IMG/VR virus record: IMGVR_UViG_3300023179_000144
Span: 1 to 52,834 of that record
DNA from: a virus
DNA: 52,834 bases
Direction: 5' to 3' (one strand)
The notes below the pieces were generated by a model. That model was not told the DNA's origin. It ran no database searches and saw only the letters and a program-made list of their open reading frames with translations. Positions 36,224 to 45,662 of the stretch are shown in pieces; position 1 is the first letter of the stretch, and every line of letters begins with the position of its first letter. Position numbers and translations under genes: made by a program.

Positions 36224-38848
36224 ATGTCATTAGATTTTAAAGTATCTAGTATAGTCTCTGAACAGCTCCCTGAGTTTGTTCAGAGTGATTATCCCAATTT
36301 TATTTCTTTCTTAGAAAATTATTATGAATATGTTGAAAAGGTAGGTTTGCCTTCTGAAATTATTCAGAATCTTTCTAAGTATAATGATATTGATCTTACT
36401 CAAGATGCTTGGATAACCTATTTTCTTAAGTATTATGCTGAAGATATACCTAAGAATAAACAGCTTGATAGTAAAATATTAGTTAAGACTCTCACTGAGC
36501 TCTATAATAGAAAAGGATCTGAAAAAGCAGTTAAAATGCTTTTTCGTATTCTATATGGCATTGAATCTGAAGTTCAATATCCATTTGAATACGTCTTAAG
36601 AGCTTCTGGGGGTCAATGGCAATCACCAATATCAATTAAGATTAGAACTGGATTAGGTGACTTTACTAAATTGATAGGTACTACTATTGTTGGTGATATA
36701 TCAGGCGCAACTGGATATGTTGTAGATATTATCAGCTATGTCGCTAACCAAGAATTAATTTATGAATTATTTTTAGATAGAAAATCTGTTACAGGAACTT
36801 TTCAATCATACGAAACAATTACAGGGACATACTCATCATTAAATAGTACTGTCTTAATTGAAAATATTTACTTAGATATTTTTGACCGTGAGCCAACAGA
36901 AGATGAAATTTCACTTGTACTAGAAGATATTAACAACGGTATTTCTATCAATACAATCATTAAAGGATTGTTGAAATCATACGCTGTATTAGCTTTACCT
37001 AATGTTGATTTTATTGATAAGATCTATTATGCAACAACAGGTGCACTTCCAAGCGTAGATACAAGATATTACGAACATACACGCTTATTAAATGGTGTTG
37101 CAAAGACAACTTTAATTGACGATGTGATGGCATCACTAGCTTCAGTAAGATATCTTAAAAATTATAGTGTAGAAAGAAATAGTGTAACTGCAACTGGAAC
37201 TATTATTCCAGTAGTCAGCGAAGTAGTTGTTTATGATGGTGGAAGAAACTTTAGCTTAGGTGATAAAGTAAAAGTTGCAATGAACACAGGCAGAACTGCC
37301 TACGGTGTAGTTGCAGATGTTGATACTAATCCAATTTGGGATTATTCTAATTATGAACTTCTTTCTGAATCAGAATTAGTAATTGTATCTGAGAGTGGAA
37401 ATATCCTTGGTCAAGAGATAGATAAAACTGAAGTTTCTTTGCCAAGTCAAATAGAATTATTACAAGAAGACGGCAATGTGTTATTGCATTCAGGTAACAT
37501 TTCTGTTGTCTTGGAGACATTATTATATACTCCATCAAACTCTATCATTAAGATAGAAATGACTGATTGCGATGTATTTTCTGATTCCTATAATGATCTT
37601 GCTGATTTTGAAATCTTATTAGAAAATAAAACAAAACTTTTAAATGAAGATATATCTACAGCAAATACTTCTATTATCCTAGAAACACCTTTTGCAGATT
37701 ATGTAAGAGATTTTGAGTTTTTATCAGAAAGTGGAAGCGATATTATCAAAGTTGAAGATGGATATTCCTCGATTATCCAGGAAAGAGCTCATTATGCTGT
37801 AATATCGTTTGTTAATAAAGATGGCCAAGCAACAAACGGAATAAGGTCTAATGTTGATTATATTTCTGGTCCTGTTTGTAGATATCATGGTGATTGGAAA
37901 AACTTCCAATCAAGAATTAGCTTAGATAATGTAGGTGCAGTGACTCCTGGTCGCTATGATATTGGCGTTGATTCTTCTATTAGAAGAAGGTTTATCGAAA
38001 GAGTATTTTATTACTCAATGAACCGCGCACCAACAGTATTAGAGTATAGAGATTATGAAGCAAAGATTATAAATGGTGTATCGTTGGCTGATATTATTGC
38101 TGAAATAACAACTTTACTTGAAGCTACTGATACTGGTAAACCATTAAATTCTAATTCTCAGTTTATTACTGGTCTTTATAGAATTTGCTTAGATAGAGAA
38201 CCAGAGGCTGGAGGATTAGTATATTGGTCTAAGTTATTAGTCGGCACGAATATTGAAAACTTTATTAATAACACTTACCTTATTATGTTTGGTAGAGTGC
38301 CTGAATCTTTAGAATTGAAGCTTTGGGTAAATTATATTGAAGGAAATAAGTTTGCCAATAAATTAGATACTATGAAGAATTTTATTAGAAATATTGCAGA
38401 TAACGATGAAGCTTCTAATTATCTAAAAGACTTTAATAACTTCTTAAATAGCCTATACAGAAGCACTTTAAATAGAAATCCATCTGAAGTAGAGAGATCA
38501 AGAGACTTTAATTTTATTCAAAAAGGAAATAATAGATCATACATTATTAACTTAGTTGTAGATAGTCTTGAGTGCTCAACATTCTTTTCAGGTAACTATA
38601 TTAATAGAATTCCAAGAAACCTTATTGCAAAATCTATAGCGGAATCAAGAGAGGCTCAAGGTTATCTTGCTCAATTCTTGGCTGCAGATGTTCAATCAAA
38701 AGATCCAATTTATTATTCACCATTCTCTTATACAATTTTATCTGAACAGCCTAAGATAAAATGGGAAAAGACTGTTAGAGATCTTGTGCATCCAGCTGGT
38801 TTGCAATCATTTGGTCGTGTTAAAGTGTTTATAAGGAATTCTGTGTAA
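36224..38848 (+). CDS. 7: Baseplate wedge gp7-like with DUF4214-like repeats
   Basis: 874 residues (T4 gp7 1032). The N-terminal 130 residues (EQLPEFVQSDYPNFISFLENYYEYVEK, TELYNRKGSEKAVKMLFRILYGIESEVQYPFEYVL) are the T4-like gp7 form in marine phages; the end is IKWEKTVRDLVHPAGLQSFG. Inserted between are several DUF4214-like units, e.g. at about 207 (IYLDIFDREPTEDEISL), 587, 645 (LYRICLDREPEAGGLVYWSKLL), 684 and 739. The repeats may be adhesive or spacer modules. Stop overlaps the next ATG. Confidence 0.8.
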   Translation: MSLDFKVSSIVSEQLPEFVQSDYPNFISFLENYYEYVEKVGLPSEIIQNLSKYNDIDLTQDAWITYFLKYYAEDIPKNKQLDSKILVKTLTELYNRKGSEKAVKMLFRILYGIESEVQYPFEYVLRASGGQWQSPISIKIRTGLGDFTKLIGTTIVGDISGATGYVVDIISYVANQELIYELFLDRKSVTGTFQSYETITGTYSSLNSTVLIENIYLDIFDREPTEDEISLVLEDINNGISINTIIKGLLKSYAVLALPNVDFIDKIYYATTGALPSVDTRYYEHTRLLNGVAKTTLIDDVMASLASVRYLKNYSVERNSVTATGTIIPVVSEVVVYDGGRNFSLGDKVKVAMNTGRTAYGVVADVDTNPIWDYSNYELLSESELVIVSESGNILGQEIDKTEVSLPSQIELLQEDGNVLLHSGNISVVLETLLYTPSNSIIKIEMTDCDVFSDSYNDLADFEILLENKTKLLNEDISTANTSIILETPFADYVRDFEFLSESGSDIIKVEDGYSSIIQERAHYAVISFVNKDGQATNGIRSNVDYISGPVCRYHGDWKNFQSRISLDNVGAVTPGRYDIGVDSSIRRRFIERVFYYSMNRAPTVLEYRDYEAKIINGVSLADIIAEITTLLEATDTGKPLNSNSQFITGLYRICLDREPEAGGLVYWSKLLVGTNIENFINNTYLIMFGRVPESLELKLWVNYIEGNKFANKLDTMKNFIRNIADNDEASNYLKDFNNFLNSLYRSTLNRNPSEVERSRDFNFIQKGNNRSYIINLVVDSLECSTFFSGNYINRIPRNLIAKSIAESREAQGYLAQFLAADVQSKDPIYYSPFSYTILSEQPKIKWEKTVRDLVHPAGLQSFGRVKVFIRNSV

Positions 38849-39114
38849 TGAGACGTAATGTTTTTATCTATATTAATGTAAATGATCTTGATCCAAGAGG
38901 ACCAAGTGTTTACTCTAAAGCTCCACCTCTTGGTGCAAGGATAGGAACTACTGAGAGATTTTGGTATTCACCAAGCTGGATTCCAAATACAGATGATTTT
39001 TCTGCAGACCCATTGCAAATTAAAGACATTCAAGATATTACGATTGCTCAGTATATTTTCGAGCCCGCCACAAAATATAACATAGCACCACCGAGTTATA
39101 TAAAAGTCGTTTAA
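38848..39114 (+). CDS. Hypothetical virion-operon protein, 88 aa
   Basis: Coupled to gp7 (TAATG). The protein (MRRNVFIYINVNDLDPRGPSVYSKAPPLGARIGTTERFWYSP) is Pro/Tyr-rich and beta-like. Its place between gp7 and gp8 suggests a small baseplate protein, but no family is recognised. Confidence 0.55.
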   Translation: MRRNVFIYINVNDLDPRGPSVYSKAPPLGARIGTTERFWYSPSWIPNTDDFSADPLQIKDIQDITIAQYIFEPATKYNIAPPSYIKVV

Positions 39115-39154
39115 GACTAATCGAATAAATAATATATTATCTAAGAGGATTTAA

Positions 39155-40477
39155 ATGGCCGCGATTGTAACAAACGAGTTCAGAATATTAAATGCCAGAC
39201 AACTGGTAGAGAGTGTGTCTGAAACCGCCCCCTCCAATGTATATTTGTTCATTGGTCGTCCTCAGGCGTGGACTGATGATCAAGATCCACCTACTCCTCT
39301 TGATACTGTGCAAGCACAATATGAATGGAATAATGAGATGATTGCTCTAAAAAGAGTAACATCTGATAATGTTTCATTTGTTATTCCAAGAAGAGATTGG
39401 GCATCGGGAACAGTCTATGATGAGTATAGCCACGATATTAGTAGTTTAAATCCTACTTATAGTGGTGCTTCTGATAAAGCTGATGCAACCTATATTGTGA
39501 TGACTGAAGAATATCGTGTTTATAAATGTTTATTTAATAACGGTAATACAGCATCAACTGTTAAACCAATATCAACAAGTGGTTCACCATTCTTTACATT
39601 AGATGGATATTGTTGGCTCTATCTCTATACGATTGATGTAACTTCAAGAACCAAATTCTTAACACCAGACTTCATGCCTGTGTTATCCTCATTTGTATCT
39701 AATGTGGATGGTTCAGTAAATTATATAAAGATTATTTCTGGTGGATCTGGATATAGCTTTGCTCCAACGGTTGCGCTTGATGGTGATGGTGCTGGGTTCG
39801 AGGGCACAGTATATCTTAGTGATGATGAAGTAGCAAATGTTACTATTACTAATCCAGGATATGGATATAGATTTGCTAATGTAACATTTTCTGGTGGTGG
39901 TGCAACAACTGCAGCCACCGGTAAAGCAATTATTTCACCATATGGTGGCCATGGCACTGATACAGTTAGTGAACTTGATGCATTTTATGTCATGTTGTAT
40001 ACACAACTTGCATATGACGAAGGAAGTGGTGATTTTCCGCCTTCAAACCAATTTAGAACAGTTGGATTATTAGTTGATCCAAAAGATCAAGGAACTAACA
40101 CAATATCATATGCAACAACTCTCAATGCTACTTATTCTGTAAGTTGCACAAGTGCAAGTGGGCCATTTACTGAAGATGAAATTATTTTAGGTGGTACATC
40201 TGGTGCTAAGGCAATGTTGCTAACTGCACCTACGCCATCAGTTGGTGCTGTAACGATGAGATACATACAGCCAGCTAATCAGGGTGCAAACTTTAGATCA
40301 TTTACAGTTGGTGAAACTATTACTGGTCAAACATCTGGAAGAACTGCAACTGTCGCTTCAATAGTTGCTCCAGAGTATAAAACTGATTCAGGTAAAGTGA
40401 TTTACGTAGAAAATAGATCACCAATCACAAGATCCCTTTCAAACGTAGAGTCAATTCATATTGTCGTTGAATTCTAA
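39155..40477 (+). CDS. 8: Baseplate wedge gp8
   Basis: 440 residues (T4 334). The conserved parts are MAAIVTNEFRILNARQLVES, VYLFIGRPQAW, VSFVIPRRDWASGTVYDEYS, YRVYKCLFNNGNTAST, and the end GKVIYVENRSPITRSLSN, parallel to T4 (AVIPRRDWGD, MIYMENRPPI). A Gly-rich insertion (about 195-265; GGSGYSFAPTVALDGDGAG) is extra. The ribosome site is AGAGGAT; AATAAATA at 39123-39130 is a weak late-box candidate. Confidence 0.9.
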   Translation: MAAIVTNEFRILNARQLVESVSETAPSNVYLFIGRPQAWTDDQDPPTPLDTVQAQYEWNNEMIALKRVTSDNVSFVIPRRDWASGTVYDEYSHDISSLNPTYSGASDKADATYIVMTEEYRVYKCLFNNGNTASTVKPISTSGSPFFTLDGYCWLYLYTIDVTSRTKFLTPDFMPVLSSFVSNVDGSVNYIKIISGGSGYSFAPTVALDGDGAGFEGTVYLSDDEVANVTITNPGYGYRFANVTFSGGGATTAATGKAIISPYGGHGTDTVSELDAFYVMLYTQLAYDEGSGDFPPSNQFRTVGLLVDPKDQGTNTISYATTLNATYSVSCTSASGPFTEDEIILGGTSGAKAMLLTAPTPSVGAVTMRYIQPANQGANFRSFTVGETITGQTSGRTATVASIVAPEYKTDSGKVIYVENRSPITRSLSNVESIHIVVEF

Positions 40478-40485
40478 GGTAACAA

Positions 40486-43400
40486 ATGATCAAGACTTAT
40501 AATCAATTCCCGTATTACGACGATTTCCAAGAAAATAAGAATTTTTATAGAATTCTATTTAGACCTGGTCGTGCTGTGCAAGCAAGAGAGCTTACACAGA
40601 TGCAGTCTATTCTTCACAACCAGATTTCTAAGATCGGTGATCATTTGTTTAAAGAAGGTGCGTTGATTGATTCAACAGCAACTCCTACTTATGATAATAA
40701 ATTAGAATATGTTAAACTATATGCCACTCATCCAACATTAGGTACAATTGCTGATAATGTTATTGCGGGATTAATTGGTAAAAAAGTATTAGGATCAGTT
40801 ACAGGAATTAGAGCAGTTGTTAGAGCAATTACTAAGGGTGAAACAGTAGATGGAATCTATGAGCCACCTACAATCTATGTTGCATATGAAAATAAAGCGT
40901 CTGATGGTATTGTAAGTACATTTGTTGCTAATGAAGATTTAGTTGAAATCACTACAAGTAATCCTGTAACACTTAGAGCAGAAAAAACTAACCCAACAGG
41001 AAGAGGTGTTGGTCTCGGTTTAAATGCCAATTATGTTTATGTAAAAGGAACATTTGTTTATATCAATAGTGAATTGAAGATTGTAAGCAAATATTCTAAT
41101 CTTGCTTCTAAAAGTATTGGTTTTCAGATCAATGAAAGAATCATTTCATACGGAAGAGATACATCTTTATTAGATCCAGCTGTAGTATCAGAGGGTAGTG
41201 CTGAAAGTAATTATTATGCAACAGGCGCAGATCGTTATCAAATTACAGTAGACATCAAAGCTATTGATTTATTAGAAGATTTGCAAAATGCACCTGAAAA
41301 TTTTGTTGAATTAATTAGAGTAGATGCAGATGGCAATCCATCTATATCTCAAGCCCAAAATGTTTATAATAAGATTGGTGATGAATTAGCAAAAAGAACG
41401 TTTGAAGAATCTGGTAATTATGTTGTCAATGATTTCAAAGTTCAATTAAGAGAGCATAAAAGAAATAGTACTGTAAACTTAACTACTGGTGTAGTTAATA
41501 TAGCTGGTGGTGAGTATATACAAGGCAATGCAGATAAGATTTCTGCAGTAGTTACACCTGGTTTAGCTTATGTAAAAGGGTATAGAACTGAATTGCCATT
41601 TCCATCTTATTTGGAAATCAATAAGGCAAGAGAATTTACTACTAAGCCATATGAAAATACACCAATTGCAACTGGCCATTATATAAAGATTACAAATGTA
41701 TACAGTTTACCAAATTTAGCATCTGATATTCCTCTTGTTAATCTTTATAATACATTAAATTCTACTCAAGGCACAGCCCCAGCTTCTACTGCTTTAGTTG
41801 GAACTGCAAGAGTAAGAGCAATTGAGTATGCAGGTGGCTTCATTGGCACAAGATCAGCTATCTATCATCTTTGGTTGTTTGATATTAAGATGAATCCAGG
41901 TGAGACATTTGCAAGATCAGTAAAATCTATTTACAGTGATAATGATGGCTTTCCAGATTTTACATGTGACATCTATCCAGACTTATTAAAATTATCTGGC
42001 GAAGTATCTACGACCAATGGAAGTAATATTCTTATTGGCGATCGCTCATTATTTGGTATGGAATTGGCTGTACTTGGCAAGAGCAAAGATTTTGTATTCG
42101 TTGATGACAAATATACTGCTCAGGTCTATCAAGTTGCCAATGTTATTAATGATACAAAAGCATTCTTATCGACAACAGCAACATCTACATTAAACAGAGT
42201 AGAGGCATATGCTGCAGTTGCTGACCTAGAAGAAAAACATAATTATAATTACTTTCAACCATTGAAGTATCGTGATGTAAAAACTATTTCACCATCAAAA
42301 TACATCATAAAAAGAGCATTTCATAGTACATTAGACTCTTCCTCTAGAGCGACTATTTCTCTTTCATCAAATACTGATGAATATTTTGAAGGCGCATCAC
42401 TTAAAAATAGTATATTGACTATTGGAACAGGTAGTGATATTGGTAAATTCATTTCACCAAAGAATGTAAGATTAATTGATAATAAAACATTAGAGATTGA
42501 TCTTTATAAAGCAAATCTTGTTTCTAGCCCAACATCAACTTATTCTGGAAATGAATCCTTTAGACTAATTGTACCTATTAGAAAAGTTGCGTCTAAAGCA
42601 ACTCCTACTGTTAAACAATTGGTCAGAAGTCATTATGAAGATTATATATATGAAGCTAACGTTAATCAATCAACCATTATTTTAAATAAGGCTGATGGAT
42701 ATAAGTTAGAAGGTGTTTATATGTCTAATAACACCGTGAATTTTGGCAATTCATGGAGCGAATATAATAAAATAGATATTACTGATAGATATGTTTTTGA
42801 TAATGGTCAGAGGGACACCTATTATGACCTAGCTAGAATTTCAAGATCTGCAATGGCTCTAAAGCCAACTGCACCTATTCGTGTAGTTTATTCTTATTTT
42901 ACAAATAGTGGATCTGGTGATTATTTTAGTGTAGATTCTTATACAAATATTGATTATAGTGAAATTCCAACCTATACGTTTAATGGCACTCAATATAATC
43001 TTTCTGATGTTATTGATTATAGACCAATTAAAGCAAGTGATAGCACATTTACTGGCACAGGTGCGTGGCTTCCAGAATTCCTAACAAATATTAATAAAGA
43101 TTTCACATTTACAAGTAACATTAGCTATTATTTGCCTAAGAATTCTATTGTTACATTAAGTGAAACAGGAAGATTTAAAGTAGTTGAAGGTAGTTCTAAA
43201 CTTTCACCAACTGATCCATCAATTCCAGATGATTCTATGCCTTTGTTTAGAATAAAACAAAAAGCGTATGTAAGGGATATTAATAAAGATGTTTTAATAG
43301 AGGATCTTGGTATTAAAAGATATACTATGAAAGACATTCGTAGTCTTGAAAATAGAATTAAAAATGTTGAATATTATACATCTCTTAATTTGTTAGAAAA

Positions 43401-44151
43401 AGCAACAGAAAATATTAAGATCAAAGATACGATGGGTATCGATAGATTCAAGAATGGTTTTGTTGTTGATAATTTTTCTGGGTTCAGTATTGCTGATCTA
43501 AATAACTCCGACTACAATGCTGCAATTGATGCTAAGAAAAACGAATTAAGACCTAATTATTTTCAGACCCCTTTAGGGTTGCAAGAATACATTGAAAATG
43601 ATGATCCCAAGACTGCTATTGGCCAAAAGATTAGAGAAGCATATAATGTAATACTTGGCAGGGAGCCAGAGGCTGCTGGATATGATTATTGGAGTACTGC
43701 TGTGACTTCAGCAACAGAACTTACTACCATGTTCAATGCGTTCCTAGCCTCAGAAGAAAGAAGTAATTATGTAGCACAAGGCAACGGTATGCCTATCGGA
43801 CAAATTACTGAGAACAATGCTGCTTTCATGACACCATTTAACCGTAAGAATAAAAATTATCAGCTTACAGGTGATCTTGTTTCATTACCTTATAGACACG
43901 TGCCATATGTAAGAAATGCATTTGCGTCTTATGGCGTATCTGTTAATCCATTTGGAATTCCAACTTTTATGGGAATGATGAGTTTATCTCCAGAAGATAT
44001 ATTAGTTACGAATGATCAACAAATTGCTGCTGTTTATAATGATATTAACAATGATATTATTCCATTAATAGATAAAACATCATCTACTGCAATACTATGG
44101 GATTCAGAAACCGATTCGTTATATCAAAATCAAAGTACTGATGGATATTAA
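40486..44151 (+). CDS. Large virion structural protein, DUF4815 type
   Basis: 1221 residues. The N-terminus NQFPYYDDFQENKNFYRILFRPGRAVQARELTQMQSILHNQ is the DUF4815 signature found in T4-like marine phages and others, probably in tail fibre or baseplate periphery. Residues about 1044-1100 hold a DUF4214-like unit (KIREAYNVILGREPEAAGYDYWSTAV). The C-terminus is FMGMMSLSPEDILV. In T4 terms it lies where gp9/gp10 would be. Confidence 0.75.
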   Translation: MIKTYNQFPYYDDFQENKNFYRILFRPGRAVQARELTQMQSILHNQISKIGDHLFKEGALIDSTATPTYDNKLEYVKLYATHPTLGTIADNVIAGLIGKKVLGSVTGIRAVVRAITKGETVDGIYEPPTIYVAYENKASDGIVSTFVANEDLVEITTSNPVTLRAEKTNPTGRGVGLGLNANYVYVKGTFVYINSELKIVSKYSNLASKSIGFQINERIISYGRDTSLLDPAVVSEGSAESNYYATGADRYQITVDIKAIDLLEDLQNAPENFVELIRVDADGNPSISQAQNVYNKIGDELAKRTFEESGNYVVNDFKVQLREHKRNSTVNLTTGVVNIAGGEYIQGNADKISAVVTPGLAYVKGYRTELPFPSYLEINKAREFTTKPYENTPIATGHYIKITNVYSLPNLASDIPLVNLYNTLNSTQGTAPASTALVGTARVRAIEYAGGFIGTRSAIYHLWLFDIKMNPGETFARSVKSIYSDNDGFPDFTCDIYPDLLKLSGEVSTTNGSNILIGDRSLFGMELAVLGKSKDFVFVDDKYTAQVYQVANVINDTKAFLSTTATSTLNRVEAYAAVADLEEKHNYNYFQPLKYRDVKTISPSKYIIKRAFHSTLDSSSRATISLSSNTDEYFEGASLKNSILTIGTGSDIGKFISPKNVRLIDNKTLEIDLYKANLVSSPTSTYSGNESFRLIVPIRKVASKATPTVKQLVRSHYEDYIYEANVNQSTIILNKADGYKLEGVYMSNNTVNFGNSWSEYNKIDITDRYVFDNGQRDTYYDLARISRSAMALKPTAPIRVVYSYFTNSGSGDYFSVDSYTNIDYSEIPTYTFNGTQYNLSDVIDYRPIKASDSTFTGTGAWLPEFLTNINKDFTFTSNISYYLPKNSIVTLSETGRFKVVEGSSKLSPTDPSIPDDSMPLFRIKQKAYVRDINKDVLIEDLGIKRYTMKDIRSLENRIKNVEYYTSLNLLEKATENIKIKDTMGIDRFKNGFVVDNFSGFSIADLNNSDYNAAIDAKKNELRPNYFQTPLGLQEYIENDDPKTAIGQKIREAYNVILGREPEAAGYDYWSTAVTSATELTTMFNAFLASEERSNYVAQGNGMPIGQITENNAAFMTPFNRKNKNYQLTGDLVSLPYRHVPYVRNAFASYGVSVNPFGIPTFMGMMSLSPEDILVTNDQQIAAVYNDINNDIIPLIDKTSSTAILWDSETDSLYQNQSTDGY

Positions 44152-44181
44152 AAAAATATGATATCCTTTTAGGAGATACTA

Positions 44182-45648
44182 GTGTCATTAATTAGTTCAA
44201 CAAAAAATTCATTTGGTTCATCTGCGTTAAATGTGGAGACTCAACCCCCCACTATTGCAAGATACATGCCAGATGTCAGTATTAAGTTTAATGTCAAAGG
44301 AATGAAACCTTTCACTAAACTATATGCTTTCTTCGGTAATCGTGATGTTACAAATAAAATAGTAGTTAATTCTCCATCAAATAATAATCAGTTTATTACT
44401 ACTGATTTAATTACTGATGTAGATGGTAATGTATCTGGTACATTCTCATACAAAGAAGCTGAGTTAAAGTTTATTGCTGGTGTTTATGATTTTATCTTAA
44501 CAGATAGTCCAGATAATTCATCAACAAATAGAACTACATTTGCTATGGCTAAGTTTAGTTCTGCTGGCAAGGTTCTTTATGATACTGATGGTACCATTAG
44601 AACAAGGCAGCCACTATCTGGTTTAAATCTTTCCACATCAGATACTACCTATGTTAATCAACCTGTTTATGTTGAATCAAGCGATGGAACAGGAACATCT
44701 GTTGTAAGTAACATTGATGTTATAGACTTTATGTTCATGTATGCATTTGGTCAAAAACCATCTGCAGAAGATAAATTAGCAGCTTATAATATGTTTACTA
44801 CCGATGGTGTGAATTGGGATAATTTCCTAGCTGCAAAATCATTAAATGTAGAAACCGGTGCCGAAACAACTGGTGTAGAAATGTGGAATAGTGATGGTAC
44901 ACCAAGAATTCACCCGATATTAACTTATGTTGATAGATCTACCGTACCTTTGGTTGTAGGTGATGGTGAGACGCCAGGTGATCTTGGAACAAAATTTATA
45001 CAAAATGCTACTTACAATTATGGAAAATGGGATTGGTTTTGGTTAAACAAAACTCAAGGTTCAACAAATGATCACAAATGGCTGTTTTGGCCAGCTACCA
45101 TGTATCAGGCCTACTTCCATCCATCTAGGCCAGGTTGGTCTACCCAATATGTTCCATATTATAATTCTGTAGCCTACTCAAGTATTAATACAGATGGTAG
45201 AAAAGTATTTGATAGAATGTTAAGATTTATCAATACATATATTACAAGAGAAATTAATGATAAAAACGGTATTGATGGTTATCTTGGTTATCTAGCAAGA
45301 GAATATAACTATACAGCTGTAAATACTAATAATACAAATGTTCCTATTGGCAATCCAAAACTACCTGATACAATTAGTGTTAAGGATCCTGATACTGGAT
45401 CTTATGTAAATATTTCAACAGTATATAAAAATTCATATAAAGACTTATTTACATATGAAGGTGTTGTTTATATGAATGGTGACAGCTGCCTACAGCACGG
45501 AGAATGGGATCTACTTACAGTACCATTAAATAAACAAGGTGAGGATGCATATAATCCAAGTTTTGATTCTTCTAACCCACCAACAATTGAAGCAGATAAT
45601 AGAGTGGTTGGTGTGGAAAAAGAAAAGATATTCTACGATGAAAGATAA
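44182..45648 (+). CDS. Virion structural protein, 488 aa, GTG start
   Basis: GTG start with AGGAGA nine bases upstream. N-terminal TIARYMPDVSIKFNVKGMKPFTKLYAFFGNRDVTNKI is an Ig-like beta domain found in T4-like marine phage virions. DUF4214-like residues at about 178-225 (VIDFMFMYAFGQKPSAEDKL). The middle is Trp/Tyr-rich. Likely part of the fibre/baseplate periphery. No specific T4 homologue is named. Confidence 0.7.
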   Translation: MSLISSTKNSFGSSALNVETQPPTIARYMPDVSIKFNVKGMKPFTKLYAFFGNRDVTNKIVVNSPSNNNQFITTDLITDVDGNVSGTFSYKEAELKFIAGVYDFILTDSPDNSSTNRTTFAMAKFSSAGKVLYDTDGTIRTRQPLSGLNLSTSDTTYVNQPVYVESSDGTGTSVVSNIDVIDFMFMYAFGQKPSAEDKLAAYNMFTTDGVNWDNFLAAKSLNVETGAETTGVEMWNSDGTPRIHPILTYVDRSTVPLVVGDGETPGDLGTKFIQNATYNYGKWDWFWLNKTQGSTNDHKWLFWPATMYQAYFHPSRPGWSTQYVPYYNSVAYSSINTDGRKVFDRMLRFINTYITREINDKNGIDGYLGYLAREYNYTAVNTNNTNVPIGNPKLPDTISVKDPDTGSYVNISTVYKNSYKDLFTYEGVVYMNGDSCLQHGEWDLLTVPLNKQGEDAYNPSFDSSNPPTIEADNRVVGVEKEKIFYDER

Positions 45649-45662
45649 CCTAAAGTAAAGAT

